Source of the DNA: an uncultured Verrucomicrobia subdivision 3 bacterium
GTDB taxonomy: Bacteria > Verrucomicrobiota > Verrucomicrobiia > Limisphaerales > UBA11358
Length of the DNA stretch: 39,882 bases
NCBI GenBank assembly: GCA_903865745.1
Contig: CAIPKV010000086.1
Span: 1 to 39,882, forward strand
Direction: 5' to 3'
A program made the position numbers and the translations under genes. Below, in pieces: positions 8,945 to 16,913 of this stretch (positions within the stretch are counted from its first letter, which is position 1; each line of letters opens with the position of its first letter). Under the pieces are notes generated by a model that was not told where the DNA came from, ran no database searches, and worked only from the letters and a program-made list of their open reading frames with translations.

Positions 8945-10086
8945 CGGTCGGACAGGATACTTTTAGCGGCGGCGCTGGCGAGTTTTTTGTGGGCGGCGGT
9001 GAAGGCCAGCCGCTGCATCTGCGCTGGAGTTTTCCAAGTGCCGCCAGCTTGCTTTGGGGTGGTGGGCAATGCAACTGCGAATGCCGTCAGCGTAATGCGA
9101 TAGCGCGTAATCGAATGCTTCACGGTGACCAGCGGCTGAAGTTTTAGCGGCGCAAAGCCTAGCAGTTCGATGAAAATCTCCTGCGCATCTGGTTTCTTAC
9201 CGGACACCTCCACGTTCGGAAACTCCCACAACTGCGCGTTCACCACGCCGGCCGGCCGTTGCCGTACTAAAAACTTTCCGTCGCGCTCAATGACAAACGC
9301 CATGAACTGCCGCGCCGTAGCCGCTTCACGTTTGCCGAGATTCGGCAGCTCTTCCGTGCGTCCGGTCTTGAACGCCACGCACAGTTTCTGCACCGGACAA
9401 AGTTCGCACTGCGGATTACGCGGCGTGCAGACTAGCGCGCCCAGTTCCATCAACGACTGGTTGAGGTGTGAGCAGCATGGTTGTGAATTATGAGTTTTGA
9501 GTTTTGAATTCTGAACCAGCTCCCCTGCCAGTTCCCACAGCCGCGCGTTCGTGGCCTTCGCCTTGGGATTCTCCGCGATGCCAAACAGACGCGTCAGCAC
9601 GCGGATGACATTGCCATCGAGAATTGGAACCGCCTGATTGAACGCGATGCTGCCAATCGCACCCGCCGTATAGCGCCCAATTCCCGGCAGCGCCAGTATG
9701 TCGTCATACTTTTCTGGAAATTTCCCGCCATGCTGCGCCACGATAAGTTGCGCGGCCTTTTGCAGATTTCGAACGCGCGTGTAATAGCCCAGCCCCTCCC
9801 ACAGTTTGTGAATCTTGGCCGAAGGCGCATTGGCTGCCGCTTGAATCGTCGGCAGCTCGCGCAGCCAGCGCTCCCAAAAGGGAATCACCGTCTTCACCTG
9901 CGTCTGTTGCAGCATGATTTCCGAGACCCAGATCGCGTAAGGATCGCGCGTGAGCCGCCACGGCAGGTCGCGCGCATGCGTGCTGAACCAGTCGAGCAGT
10001 CGCGGAACCAGTTGCGGCGGTTTTGGGTTTTGAGTTTTGGGTTTTGAGTTCACGCTAGTGGCGGCCAATACTTCGCCCACCCCCAT
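8941..10086 (-). CDS. mutY: A/G-specific adenine DNA glycosylase
   Basis: The 381-residue protein is MutY, which removes adenine paired with 8-oxoguanine. It shows the HhH-GPD domain (LPWRLTRDPYAIWVSEIMLQ, then LPGIGRYTAGAI), the catalytic Asp in VPILDGNVIRVL, the [4Fe-4S] ligands C-x6-C-x2-C-x5-C in CTPRNPQCELCPVQKLC, and a C-terminal Nudix-like 8-oxoG recognition domain. Two oddities come from short repeats. Residues about 12-25 before the catalytic domain are encoded by TTTTGGGTTTTGAG tandem copies. A short extra segment (QNSKLKTHNSQPCC) before the cluster comes from a similar repeat at 9485-9517. The ATG at 10086 also lies in repeat DNA, so a GTG at 10053 is an alternative start. It overlaps the desulfurase gene by 4 bases. 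Confidence 0.92.
   Translation of the reverse strand: MGVGEVLAATSVNSKPKTQNPKPPQLVPRLLDWFSTHARDLPWRLTRDPYAIWVSEIMLQQTQVKTVIPFWERWLRELPTIQAAANAPSAKIHKLWEGLGYYTRVRNLQKAAQLIVAQHGGKFPEKYDDILALPGIGRYTAGAIGSIAFNQAVPILDGNVIRVLTRLFGIAENPKAKATNARLWELAGELVQNSKLKTHNSQPCCSHLNQSLMELGALVCTPRNPQCELCPVQKLCVAFKTGRTEELPNLGKREAATARQFMAFVIERDGKFLVRQRPAGVVNAQLWEFPNVEVSGKKPDAQEIFIELLGFAPLKLQPLVTVKHSITRYRITLTAFAVALPTTPKQAGGTWKTPAQMQRLAFTAAHKKLASAAAKSILSDR
9485..9517. repeat. AGTTTTGAG short repeat inside mutY
   Basis: The plus strand reads GAATTATGAGTTTTGAGTTT and continues to about 9517. It is the same AGTTTTGAG/GGTTTTGAG type as at 10019-10050 and 2539-2560. It is translated within mutY as an extra peptide just before the iron-sulfur cluster region. 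Confidence 0.6.
10019..10050. repeat. Tandem 14-mer repeat at the mutY 5' end
   Basis: Two perfect tandem copies of TTTTGGGTTTTGAG (10021-10034 and 10035-10048) lie at the start of mutY and encode a low-complexity NSKPKTQNPKPPQ peptide. Adjacent DNA at 10081-10113 ends in CGGGGTGAGGG, which resembles one arm of the CCCTCACCC inverted-repeat family seen in pabB. Confidence 0.65.
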
Positions 10087-10179
10087 CGGCGGGGAACGGA
10101 TCGGGGTGAGGGTAAATTGATTTTACCGGCCCGCAAATTCTTTGTGTCTTTTGAGCTTTCACGCAGCTAAGCTTTTTTC

Positions 10180-11142
10180 GTGCCGCCGCCCGTCATCCAC
10201 ACTTGCAAGCTCACCGACGCCCAGGCCACCGCGCTGCTGGCCGCCTTGGAGGCGCGCCATTGGAAGCCGCGCACGGTGCCCTACGCGCGCTTCGCGTTTG
10301 AGTCGGATAAGACGAATATTGTCTTCTACGAGAGCGGCAAACTCGTCGTCCAGGGCAAGGGCACCGGCGAGTTCGTGGAGTTTGTTCTGGAGCCCGAGAT
10401 TCTCAAGCAAGCCAAGGTGGGCTACGAAACCCTCTTGAACCCCGACCTCCTCCTCCCACGCATCGGGGTGGATGAGAGCGGCAAGGGCGACTTCTTCGGC
10501 CCGCTGTGCATCGCCGGTGTGTATGTGAATGAGTCGGTCATCGGCGCGTGGAAGGAAGCCGGTATCCGCGATTCCAAGAATATTTCCAGTGGTAAGAAGA
10601 TTGCCGACCTCGCCAAACTCATCCGCCAGACGCCCGGCTGCGTGGTGGATACCGTGGTCGTCGGCAACGAAGCTTACAACCGGCTTTACACCAAGATGAA
10701 GTCCGTCAACACCCTGCTCGCGTGGGGTCATGCGCGCGTCATCGAGAATCTGATGGGCAAGCGTTACCAGATGAACCCGCCGCCGGTGAAAGCCATCAGC
10801 GACCAATTCGCCGCGAGCAAGAGCGTCATCGAAAAGGCGCTGATGACGCAGGGCAAAGAGATTCAGCTCGTGCAGCGGCACAAGGCGGAAGAGGATATAG
10901 CCGTGGCGGCGGCGTCCATTCTGGCGCGGGACGAATTTGTGAAGGGCATCGCGAAATTGGAGCAGCAATTCGCACAGAAATTCCCGAAGGGTGCGAGCGC
11001 GGCGGTGGATGCAGCCGCGAAACAATTTGTGACCGAACGCGGCGCGGGCGAGTTGTCGAAAGTTTCAAAGCTACATTTCCGGACCGCGCTGCGGGCGCAA
11101 GGCCTGCCCGAGCCGCCGAAGACCGAGTGGCGCAAGCGGTAA
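10180..11142 (+). CDS. rnhC: Ribonuclease HIII
   Basis: The 320-residue protein is RNase HIII, which cuts the RNA strand of RNA-DNA hybrids. An N-terminal TBP-like substrate-binding domain (about 1-90) is followed by the catalytic domain that opens with IGVDESGKGDFFGP; the metal-binding Asp-Glu pair is at 98-99. Further family blocks are RDSKNISSGKKI and HKAEEDIAVAAASILARDEFV. The G-K-G-D form of the motif separates HIII from HII. The start is GTG at 10180; no strong ribosome site is visible. It is an isolated plus-strand gene, with the first 21-bp array about 170 bases downstream. Confidence 0.93.
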   Translation: MPPPVIHTCKLTDAQATALLAALEARHWKPRTVPYARFAFESDKTNIVFYESGKLVVQGKGTGEFVEFVLEPEILKQAKVGYETLLNPDLLLPRIGVDESGKGDFFGPLCIAGVYVNESVIGAWKEAGIRDSKNISSGKKIADLAKLIRQTPGCVVDTVVVGNEAYNRLYTKMKSVNTLLAWGHARVIENLMGKRYQMNPPPVKAISDQFAASKSVIEKALMTQGKEIQLVQRHKAEEDIAVAAASILARDEFVKGIAKLEQQFAQKFPKGASAAVDAAAKQFVTERGAGELSKVSKLHFRTALRAQGLPEPPKTEWRKR

Positions 11143-11315
11143 ACAGAACCTCCTAAGACTGATCGAAGGGTCGGCTGGCAGCTACCCGTTCCGAAGACTC
11201 CCCAGACCCTTACCCGGTGTGAAGCCTGCTGGCACCATCTAGCCAAGTGATTTTGACGTTTGTAGCTGTGGTTAAGCCGCTTGCTGGTGTCGCCAGGGCG
11301 GCTGCCAGGGCGAAA

Positions 11316-11588
11316 ACAGGGGCGTAAACAACGAAATTAGCAGCTGCTAAAATGAAACCCGCAACTGCTAAAACGAAAGTCGCTGCTGCGGAAATGAAAT
11401 TAGCAGCAGCGGATTTGGTAGTCGCAGCTGCTAACACGACATTAGCAGCCGCTAAACTGACAGTCGCAACTGCTGATCTCATAGTCGCCGCTGCTAAAAT
11501 GCCGGTCGCAGCTGCTAGAATGACTTTAGCAGTTGCGGATTTGGTGGACGCAGCGGCGGAAATGAGCCTCGCCGTGGTTATTACCAAA
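11316..11588. repeat. Array A: 13 tandem units of 21 bp
   Basis: From 11337 the DNA divides cleanly into 21-base units beginning TTAGCAGC or GTCGCAGC, such as GTCGCAGCTGCTAACACGAC plus one base at 11421-11441. About twelve units run to 11588, and a weaker one sits at 11316-11336. Most contain GCAGCTGC-like palindromic cores followed by an A/T-rich step (AAAATG). Because 21 is divisible by three, frames stay open and encode Ala-rich heptads on both strands, but neither looks like a real protein. The array lies between rnhC and the small gene at 11665, and ends 76 bases before that start. Confidence 0.85.
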
Positions 11589-11664
11589 ATTTCACGGGAT
11601 AAATTGATACATCCCCCAGCGCTTTTGGTTGTCCGTCGGGTGGGAATGCTTCACAGTGGCGCGC

Positions 11665-11868
11665 ATGATAGACACGATACGTTGGCCGGAAGGGGAATGG
11701 ACGCTGCCCGCCGCGCTGGCACTGAATGCCGGGGTGCCGCAGGCGGAGGTCCGCAAGAAATTGTCCGCCGCGCTCGCCGCCAAGGCGATTATTCAAACCC
11801 AGAAGGGCGATGGCAAAATCCCCGGCAAGTTTGCCACAGTCAAACCCGGGGCCGCGCCCGCCGCCTAG
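11665..11868 (+). CDS. Small hypothetical protein, possible winged-helix fragment
   Basis: With the ATG at 11665 this would be a 67-residue soluble protein: IRWPEGEWTLPAALALNAGV, then QAEVRKKLSAALAAKAIIQ, then a basic QKGDGKIPGKFATVK tail. The middle part could form a small helix-turn-helix, but no family is recognised. An in-frame ATG at 11629 would add 12 residues; no clear ribosome site supports either start. Codon use resembles neighbouring genes, which favours a real gene. Array A lies directly upstream and ilvD follows 172 bases downstream on the same strand. Confidence 0.5.
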   Translation: MIDTIRWPEGEWTLPAALALNAGVPQAEVRKKLSAALAAKAIIQTQKGDGKIPGKFATVKPGAAPAA

Positions 11869-12040
11869 CAGATTAAAGCGGGTGCTGCGGGAGGGAATTA
11901 AAAAACCGGCAAGTGAAGTTGGAAAATGGTCAATCCTTATTTGAACCGAGCCCCTTAGGTTTAGCCCTACCCCGTGCTATGACGATGTAGATCTCCTCCG
12001 GCTTGCCGCCACGTTCGTTTTCCGGCAAAATGGCGCCTCG

Positions 12041-13759
12041 ATGAAAAAGAATAAATCCGCCATTAATCCGCGCCCCTTTTCCAGCATCCTGTTTGACGGC
12101 GACGAACGCGCCGCCGCCCGCGCCATGCTTTATCCGGTCGGCTTCAAGGCCGAAGATTTCGCGAAGCCGCTCATCGGCGTCGCCTCCACCTGGAGCGATG
12201 TCACGCCGTGCAATATGCACATCGACAAGCTCGCGCTCGAATCCGAGAAGGGCGTCAATGCCAATGGCGGCAAGGCCATCATCTTTAATACCATCACCAT
12301 CTCCGATGGTATCTCCATGGGCACGGAAGGCATGAAATATTCGCTCGTCTCCCGCGAAGTCATTGCCGACTCCATCGAGACCGTGGTGGGTTGCGCGGGG
12401 ATGGATGGCTATGTGGCCATCGGTGGTTGCGACAAGAATATGCCCGGCTCGCTCATCGCCATCGCGCGCATGAACCGCCCGGCGGTGTTCGTTTATGGTG
12501 GCACGATCCTGCCCGGCTGCATCACCGGCGATCCGGCAAAGCGCAAGCTCGACGTGGTGTCCGTGTTCGAAGCCATCGGCGCGCATGCGAATCACAAAAT
12601 CACGGACAAAGAATTTCAAGCCGTGGAGCAATGCGCCATTCCCGGCGCGGGTTCCTGCGGCGGCATGTACACGGCCAACACCATGGCCAGTGCCATCGAA
12701 GCGCTTGGCATGAGTTTGCCAAACAGTTCCGCGCAAAATGCTGTTTCACCCGCTAAAATGGATGATTGCCGCCGCGCCGGTGCCGCCGTCGTGAAGATGT
12801 TGTACGCGGGCATCAAGCCCCTCGACATCCTAACCAAGAAAGCTTTTGAGAATGCCATCACTGTGGTCATCGCGCTCGGCGGTTCCACGAATGCGGTGTT
12901 GCACCTGCTCGCCATCGCGCACGCCGCCAAGGTGAAGCTCACCATCGACGACTTTACGCGCATCGGCAAACGCGTGCCGGTGCTCGCCGACCTCAAACCG
13001 AGCGGCAAACATCTCATGTCCGAGCTCGTTGCCATCGGGGGCATCCGCCCCTTGATGAAGATGCTCCTCGACAAAGGCCTGCTGCACGGCGATTGCCTCA
13101 CGGTCACCGGCGAAACCATGGCGGAGACCCTCGCCAGCGTGAAGCCGTACCCCAGTTATCAGACGATCATTCACGGCTTCGATAATCCGATCAAGAAGGA
13201 CAGTCATCTGGTGATCCTGCGCGGCAATCTGGCCAGCGACGGTGCGGTGGCGAAGATCTCCGGCAAGGAAGGTTTGCACTTCGAAGGCAAAGCCATCGTC
13301 TTCAATGGTGAAGAAGCGGCCATGAAAGCCATTCTCAACGGCACGGTCAAGAAAGGCCACGTCATCGTCATCCGCTACGAAGGGCCGAAGGGCGGGCCCG
13401 GCATGCGCGAGATGCTCTCACCCACTTCAGCCATCATGGGCAAAGGGCTGGGCAAAGACGTCGCCCTCATCACCGACGGCCGCTTCAGCGGCGGCAGCCA
13501 CGGTTTCGTGGTCGGCCACATCACACCCGAGGCTTATGTGGGCGGAACGATTGCGCTCGTGAAAAATGGCGACCCCATTCGCATCGACGCCGAGCAACGC
13601 GAGATCACTTTGGTGCTACCCGCGAAAGAACTGGCGGCGCGTCGCAAAGCCTGGAAGAAACCCGCGCCCCGCTACACGCGCGGCGTGCTGGCGAAGTACG
13701 CCGCCCACGTCACCAGCGCCTCCCTCGGCGCCGTCACGGATGACGACTTGAAGTTGTAA
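12041..13759 (+). CDS. ilvD: Dihydroxy-acid dehydratase
   Basis: The 572-residue enzyme is IlvD, which dehydrates 2,3-dihydroxy-3-methylbutanoate and its isoleucine-pathway homologue to the matching 2-oxo acids in branched-chain amino acid synthesis. Cys57 (TPCNMHI), Cys130 (GGCDKNMPG) and Cys206 ([12 protein letters not shown]) are the expected iron-sulfur ligands. The C-terminal blocks [15 protein letters not shown] and [16 protein letters not shown] are typical. Length is normal. No other ilv or leu gene is in the window. The 170-base region before it contains no recognised attenuator. Confidence 0.95.
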   Translation: MKKNKSAINPRPFSSILFDGDERAAARAMLYPVGFKAEDFAKPLIGVASTWSDVTPCNMHIDKLALESEKGVNANGGKAIIFNTITISDGISMGTEGMKYSLVSREVIADSIETVVGCAGMDGYVAIGGCDKNMPGSLIAIARMNRPAVFVYGGTILPGCITGDPAKRKLDVVSVFEAIGAHANHKITDKEFQAVEQCAIPGAGSCGGMYTANTMASAIEALGMSLPNSSAQNAVSPAKMDDCRRAGAAVVKMLYAGIKPLDILTKKAFENAITVVIALGGSTNAVLHLLAIAHAAKVKLTIDDFTRIGKRVPVLADLKPSGKHLMSELVAIGGIRPLMKMLLDKGLLHGDCLTVTGETMAETLASVKPYPSYQTIIHGFDNPIKKDSHLVILRGNLASDGAVAKISGKEGLHFEGKAIVFNGEEAAMKAILNGTVKKGHVIVIRYEGPKGGPGMREMLSPTSAIMGKGLGKDVALITDGRFSGGSHGFVVGHITPEAYVGGTIALVKNGDPIRIDAEQREITLVLPAKELAARRKAWKKPAPRYTRGVLAKYAAHVTSASLGAVTDDDLKL

Positions 13760-13810
13760 GCCGCGCAGCCAGCCGCCGACCCGCTTCATCGCTCCGCACT
13801 CGCTGCGGGG

Positions 13811-14173
13811 CTAGGCGGAGGCCATGGTCACCGGCACGTTCAGGCGCACCACGCAACTGCCGCATTCCAATTCCCAGAGACCGTTGCGCGCCACGAGGAA
13901 TTGCGACGGAATCTGGTAACAACTCTTACGTCGGTCGCCATCGGGCGGCCGCACTTTCTCCACGAGCCCAGCCGACAACAGCACGGCGATATGCCGGCAG
14001 ACGCCGTCTTGCGTCATCCGCGTGAGGGGCACAAAATCTTTCACGCACAACGTCACCCCGGCGGCCAGCCGGCGAATCATCGCGAGGCGGGTGGCATTCC
14101 CCAGCGCCTGAAACACATTCGACGGTTGCAAGGTGCGCAGCGAAAGCGGAACGGCGGAAAGTTCTTCGGACAT
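13811..14173 (-). CDS. Small ArsR-like winged-helix regulator (copy 1)
   Basis: The 120-residue protein is an ArsR-type helix-turn-helix regulator: FQALGNATRLAMIRRLAAG, LTRMTQDGVCRHIAVLLSAGLV as the recognition region, and a short wing RPPDGDRRKSCYQI. The C-terminus LECGSCVVRLNVP matches the end of a second regulator at 35097-35438 (VCDFGFCRLQW), so the two look paralogous. No arsenic-type CxC metal site is evident in the helix. A possible promoter, TTGTTA-17-TATGCT, occupies 14179-14207 on this strand and would give an almost leaderless message. A 21-bp array begins 96 bases upstream. The target is unknown. Confidence 0.85.
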   Translation of the reverse strand: MSEELSAVPLSLRTLQPSNVFQALGNATRLAMIRRLAAGVTLCVKDFVPLTRMTQDGVCRHIAVLLSAGLVEKVRPPDGDRRKSCYQIPSQFLVARNGLWELECGSCVVRLNVPVTMASA

Positions 14174-14268
14174 GACGCAGCATAGACATTATCCGGCGCA
14201 ATAACAAATCAACGGCGAACGGCCCGGTCCCAGCCCATTTCCACTCCAAAACTGCGCGCAGCAACATT

Positions 14269-14562
14269 TAGCCGACAAAAAGCCCCTCCTTCTCGCTTCT
14301 GAGTCGCGCCGGCTGACTTCCGAGTCACGGATGGCCGACAAAGAACCACTCCATCTGGTTTCGGAGTGACGTCGGCTGGGTTCGGAGTCGCAGATGGCCG
14401 ACTAAAAGCCACTCCTTCTCACTTCCGAGTCACGTCGGGCGGGTTCGGAAGCGCGCCGCGCGGGTTCGGGGCCACGCCGGATGGTTTCGGAGGAGCGCCG
14501 TGACCAGTTCGAGCGGCGCCGGCTTCATGCCGAAGCCGTCCGGATAGTTTCGAAGGGGGTTT
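14269..14562. repeat. Array B: 14 units of 21 bp with 63-bp superunits
   Basis: The DNA splits into 21-base units from 14269. Units 1, 4 and 7 (14269, 14332, 14395) are alike: TAGCCGACAAAAAGCCCCTC, TGGCCGACAAAGAACCACTC, TGGCCGACTAAAAGCCACTC. Units 2, 5 and 8 are alike, as are 3, 6 and 9, giving three 63-base superunits. Later units (14437-14562) are looser and built round GGTTCGGA. The array lies upstream of the ArsR-like gene and downstream of the M48 peptidase gene, and is followed by an inverted-repeat element. No protein-like reading is credible. Confidence 0.88.
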
Positions 14563-14602
14563 AGGTGGTTTAAAAATTCTGAAGGCGGAATTTGGAGTGG
14601 TT

Positions 14603-14763
14603 GACCGCCCTCATCCTAACCTTCTCCCCCAAGGAGAAGGAACCGGCAGCGTAGGCCGCTCTGTTTCCGGCTGACTCTAAGTCCAATCCCGCCGCTGGTC
14701 ATGCCATTAGCGCGGGGAACGATTCTCCTTCTCCTGGGGGAGAAGGCCGGGATGAGGGCGGTC
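14603..14763. repeat. Inverted-repeat element of the CCCTCATCC family
   Basis: The left arm (14603-14641) and right arm (14726-14763) are near-perfect inverted copies, differing by three bases and one indel over 39. Each arm also folds alone: CCTTCTCC-CCCAA-GGAGAAGG on the left and CCTTCTCC-TGGG-GGAGAAGG on the right. About 84 bases separate the arms, with no ORF for a transposase. It resembles a REP doublet or MITE. A related element sits inside pabB at 21314-21459. Confidence 0.8.
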
Positions 14764-14822
14764 GTGAACCTAATATATATCCCGCACCAGTTTTGCCCGC
14801 CGTCGAAGCCGTCCCGTTACCC

Positions 14823-16796
14823 TCAAATGGCGACCCCGAGCGGGGGCATGGGGCAATCGAGCGTGTCGGCGATGGCGCGCAGCAGTTCGGCCTCCGCCTC
14901 CAGAATCACGCCGTCCGCCCCCACCACATGAACGCTCGCTTCGATGAGATTCTTCTTGATGATAGGCACGGCGAGCACCAACCGGTTCAAAGCGGCGTCC
15001 AACGGCTCCACGCCGCATTGATCGCGACCCAATAATTCCAACGGCACACCGGCGGGCGCCCGCAGATACGGCGCCCCGGCGGCAAAGGCCTTTTGAATCT
15101 CCCCGGCGTCGTTGCTCCCAACGTAAGCGAGCGCGGATAGAATCACGGTGCAATCCGGCACGAGCGGTTTGAGCGTGTAAAACTGCACGGCGGTCGGCGC
15201 GGGCGTGCCAAACTTCGAGGCCAGATGACGTAGGATAATCTTCTGAAGAACGAATTCGAACAATTGAATCTCGCCGTCGCTGTCCACGAGCCATTCGAGC
15301 GTGTCGGCAAAGGTCTTGAACTGTTCGGCGGTCAAATTGCGCAGCGCACCGAGCGCCAGGTTCACGAGCGGCAGCCGGGCGTGATGCGCCACCGCGACGA
15401 CATCCGGATATAAAGCGGCAGTTTGTTCCGATACAGGAACGGCGGCGCGACTGGCAATACCGGCAAGTTGTTCCGCACGCAGTTTTTCGTCAGTCGCAAG
15501 GATGAGCGCGTAGATAAGCGCGGTGGCGGACAGCGGATCGCGCGCGGCGGCTTTGAGATTATCGGGTAAGGCGTCGCGTAACTGTTCGGCGTAGCGCAGA
15601 TGCAGCGTCATGGGCCGGCCAAGATTCGGCATGACGGTATCCGTATGGATGACGGGCGGCGCGGGCCTGCCGCCGGCGATGACGGTACCACCGATGATGC
15701 CGCCCAGAATGTCGGGGAGCGGCGAGCGCGTGTGTTCGAGGTCGGCGATGGCGGCATTTTTTACGGTTTGAATCTGTTCGGCCTTCAACGGCGGGAAGGT
15801 GCCATCCCAGGAAGAGTCGATGGCGCGAATCCGCTCGGGAATGGGCGGATGCGTGGCCATGGCGCCAAAAAGTGCCTCGCCCAGGCCGTTGCCAAAGAAC
15901 ATGTGGCACAGGTCCGGAGCGTGTTCGGATTCGAGTTTAGAGCCGTAGCCGTAACGGCCAATCTTCTGGAGCGCACCCGAAAGCCCGCTGGGATTGCGCG
16001 TAAACTGGACGGATGACGCATCCGCCAGAAATTCGCGCTGCCGACTGACCGCGGCTTGAATAAGGCGGCCGAAGAACACGCCAATGGCCCCGAGGGCGAT
16101 GAGCGCAAGGCCGAGGAGCGGGAGCGGATTCTTGTCGCGACTATTATTGCTCCGGGCGTACAGCAATATCCGCCCGACGGTCGCAATGCAAAGCAGTCCG
16201 AAGATGATGCCAATCAGGCGGAGGTTCAGCCGCATGTCGCCGTTCAGGATATGACTGAATTCGTGGCCGATGACGCCCTGTAATTCATCGCGCGAAAGGG
16301 TTTCGATGCAGCCGCGCGTCACGCCGATGGCGGCATCACCCGTGGTATGACCGGCGGCGAAGGCATTGATGCCGGGTTCGTCGTGCAGCACATACACTTG
16401 GGGCATGGGCACGCCGGCGGCGATGGACATTTCTTCAACGACGTTGAGCAACTTGCGTTCGTTGGGGTCGGTGGTGGTTTGGTTGACGAGCCGACCGCCC
16501 ATCAAAGTGGCCACCGCACTGCCGCCGGCGGCAAGTTCGCTGGTCTTGTAGGCGCTCCCGAGCAAGATGACGGCCAGTACGCCGATGGTGGACCCAAGAA
16601 AAATGGTGGGGTTCCACAACGCGAACGTGACGGGGGCATTATCGTAGTAATGGTGCTGCCGCACTTGCACGCCGCTTAAGATGAGCACCGAGACGAAGTA
16701 AATCGCCACGATGAGGAGCACGACGGCGAGGATGAAGTAGAGGATCAGCCACTTCGTTTTGCGGCGCGCGAGGTCTTGGCGGGCGAAGAAATCCAT
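14823..16796 (-). CDS. M48 family metallopeptidase with TerB-like C-terminus
   Basis: The 657-residue membrane protein has two N-terminal membrane helices (about 17-40 and 65-82), an M48 peptidase domain with the zinc motif HEFSH at 178-182, two more membrane segments at about 190-245, and the third-ligand region SRQREFLADASSVQFTR near 255. After about residue 340 comes a 300-residue extension of alpha-helical character. It contains VDSDGEIQLFEFVLQKI and GADGVILEAEAELLRAIADT, which resemble TerB-type acidic helical repeats. M48 proteins such as HtpX degrade damaged membrane proteins. lemA lies directly upstream, and LemA-M48 pairs are common in bacteria. The gap between them holds a 28-bp inverted repeat. 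No clear ribosome site precedes the ATG. Confidence 0.88.
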   Translation of the reverse strand: MDFFARQDLARRKTKWLILYFILAVVLLIVAIYFVSVLILSGVQVRQHHYYDNAPVTFALWNPTIFLGSTIGVLAVILLGSAYKTSELAAGGSAVATLMGGRLVNQTTTDPNERKLLNVVEEMSIAAGVPMPQVYVLHDEPGINAFAAGHTTGDAAIGVTRGCIETLSRDELQGVIGHEFSHILNGDMRLNLRLIGIIFGLLCIATVGRILLYARSNNSRDKNPLPLLGLALIALGAIGVFFGRLIQAAVSRQREFLADASSVQFTRNPSGLSGALQKIGRYGYGSKLESEHAPDLCHMFFGNGLGEALFGAMATHPPIPERIRAIDSSWDGTFPPLKAEQIQTVKNAAIADLEHTRSPLPDILGGIIGGTVIAGGRPAPPVIHTDTVMPNLGRPMTLHLRYAEQLRDALPDNLKAAARDPLSATALIYALILATDEKLRAEQLAGIASRAAVPVSEQTAALYPDVVAVAHHARLPLVNLALGALRNLTAEQFKTFADTLEWLVDSDGEIQLFEFVLQKIILRHLASKFGTPAPTAVQFYTLKPLVPDCTVILSALAYVGSNDAGEIQKAFAAGAPYLRAPAGVPLELLGRDQCGVEPLDAALNRLVLAVPIIKKNLIEASVHVVGADGVILEAEAELLRAIADTLDCPMPPLGVAI

Positions 16797-16800
16797 TTGG

Positions 16801-16880
16801 ATTTACGATTTTCGATTTACGATTGACGAGCCGCGGGACAATTCATGATGCGCGTAAATCGTATATCGCAAATCGTAAAT
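16801..16880. repeat. 28-bp inverted repeat between lemA and the M48 gene
   Basis: Left arm 16801-16828 begins ATTTACGATTTTCGATTTAC. Right arm 16853-16880 is its inverted copy with 25 of 28 bases paired. Each arm is itself built from the ATTTACGATT decamer. Transcribed with lemA, it would form a strong hairpin just before the M48 start codon. Confidence 0.75.
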
Positions 16881-16913
16881 TGTCAGCCGGTTCGCCATCG
16901 ACTGCCGCTGCGC

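Noticed and set aside
8033-9103. A 356-codon plus-strand frame opposite the cysteine desulfurase
   Set aside because: It lies antisense to a well-supported gene and has Arg/Ala-rich shadow composition with no recognised motif.
11352-11876. An Ala-rich 174-codon protein on the plus strand (and one on the minus strand) over array A
   Set aside because: The open frame follows from a 21-bp period divisible by three. There is no ribosome site, and beyond the array the plus frame turns into an out-of-frame reading of the small gene at 11665.
14209-14412. A 67-codon minus-strand gene over array B
   Set aside because: It is repeat-derived, Pro/Ser/Arg-rich, with no ribosome site, and overlaps the promoter of the ArsR-like gene.
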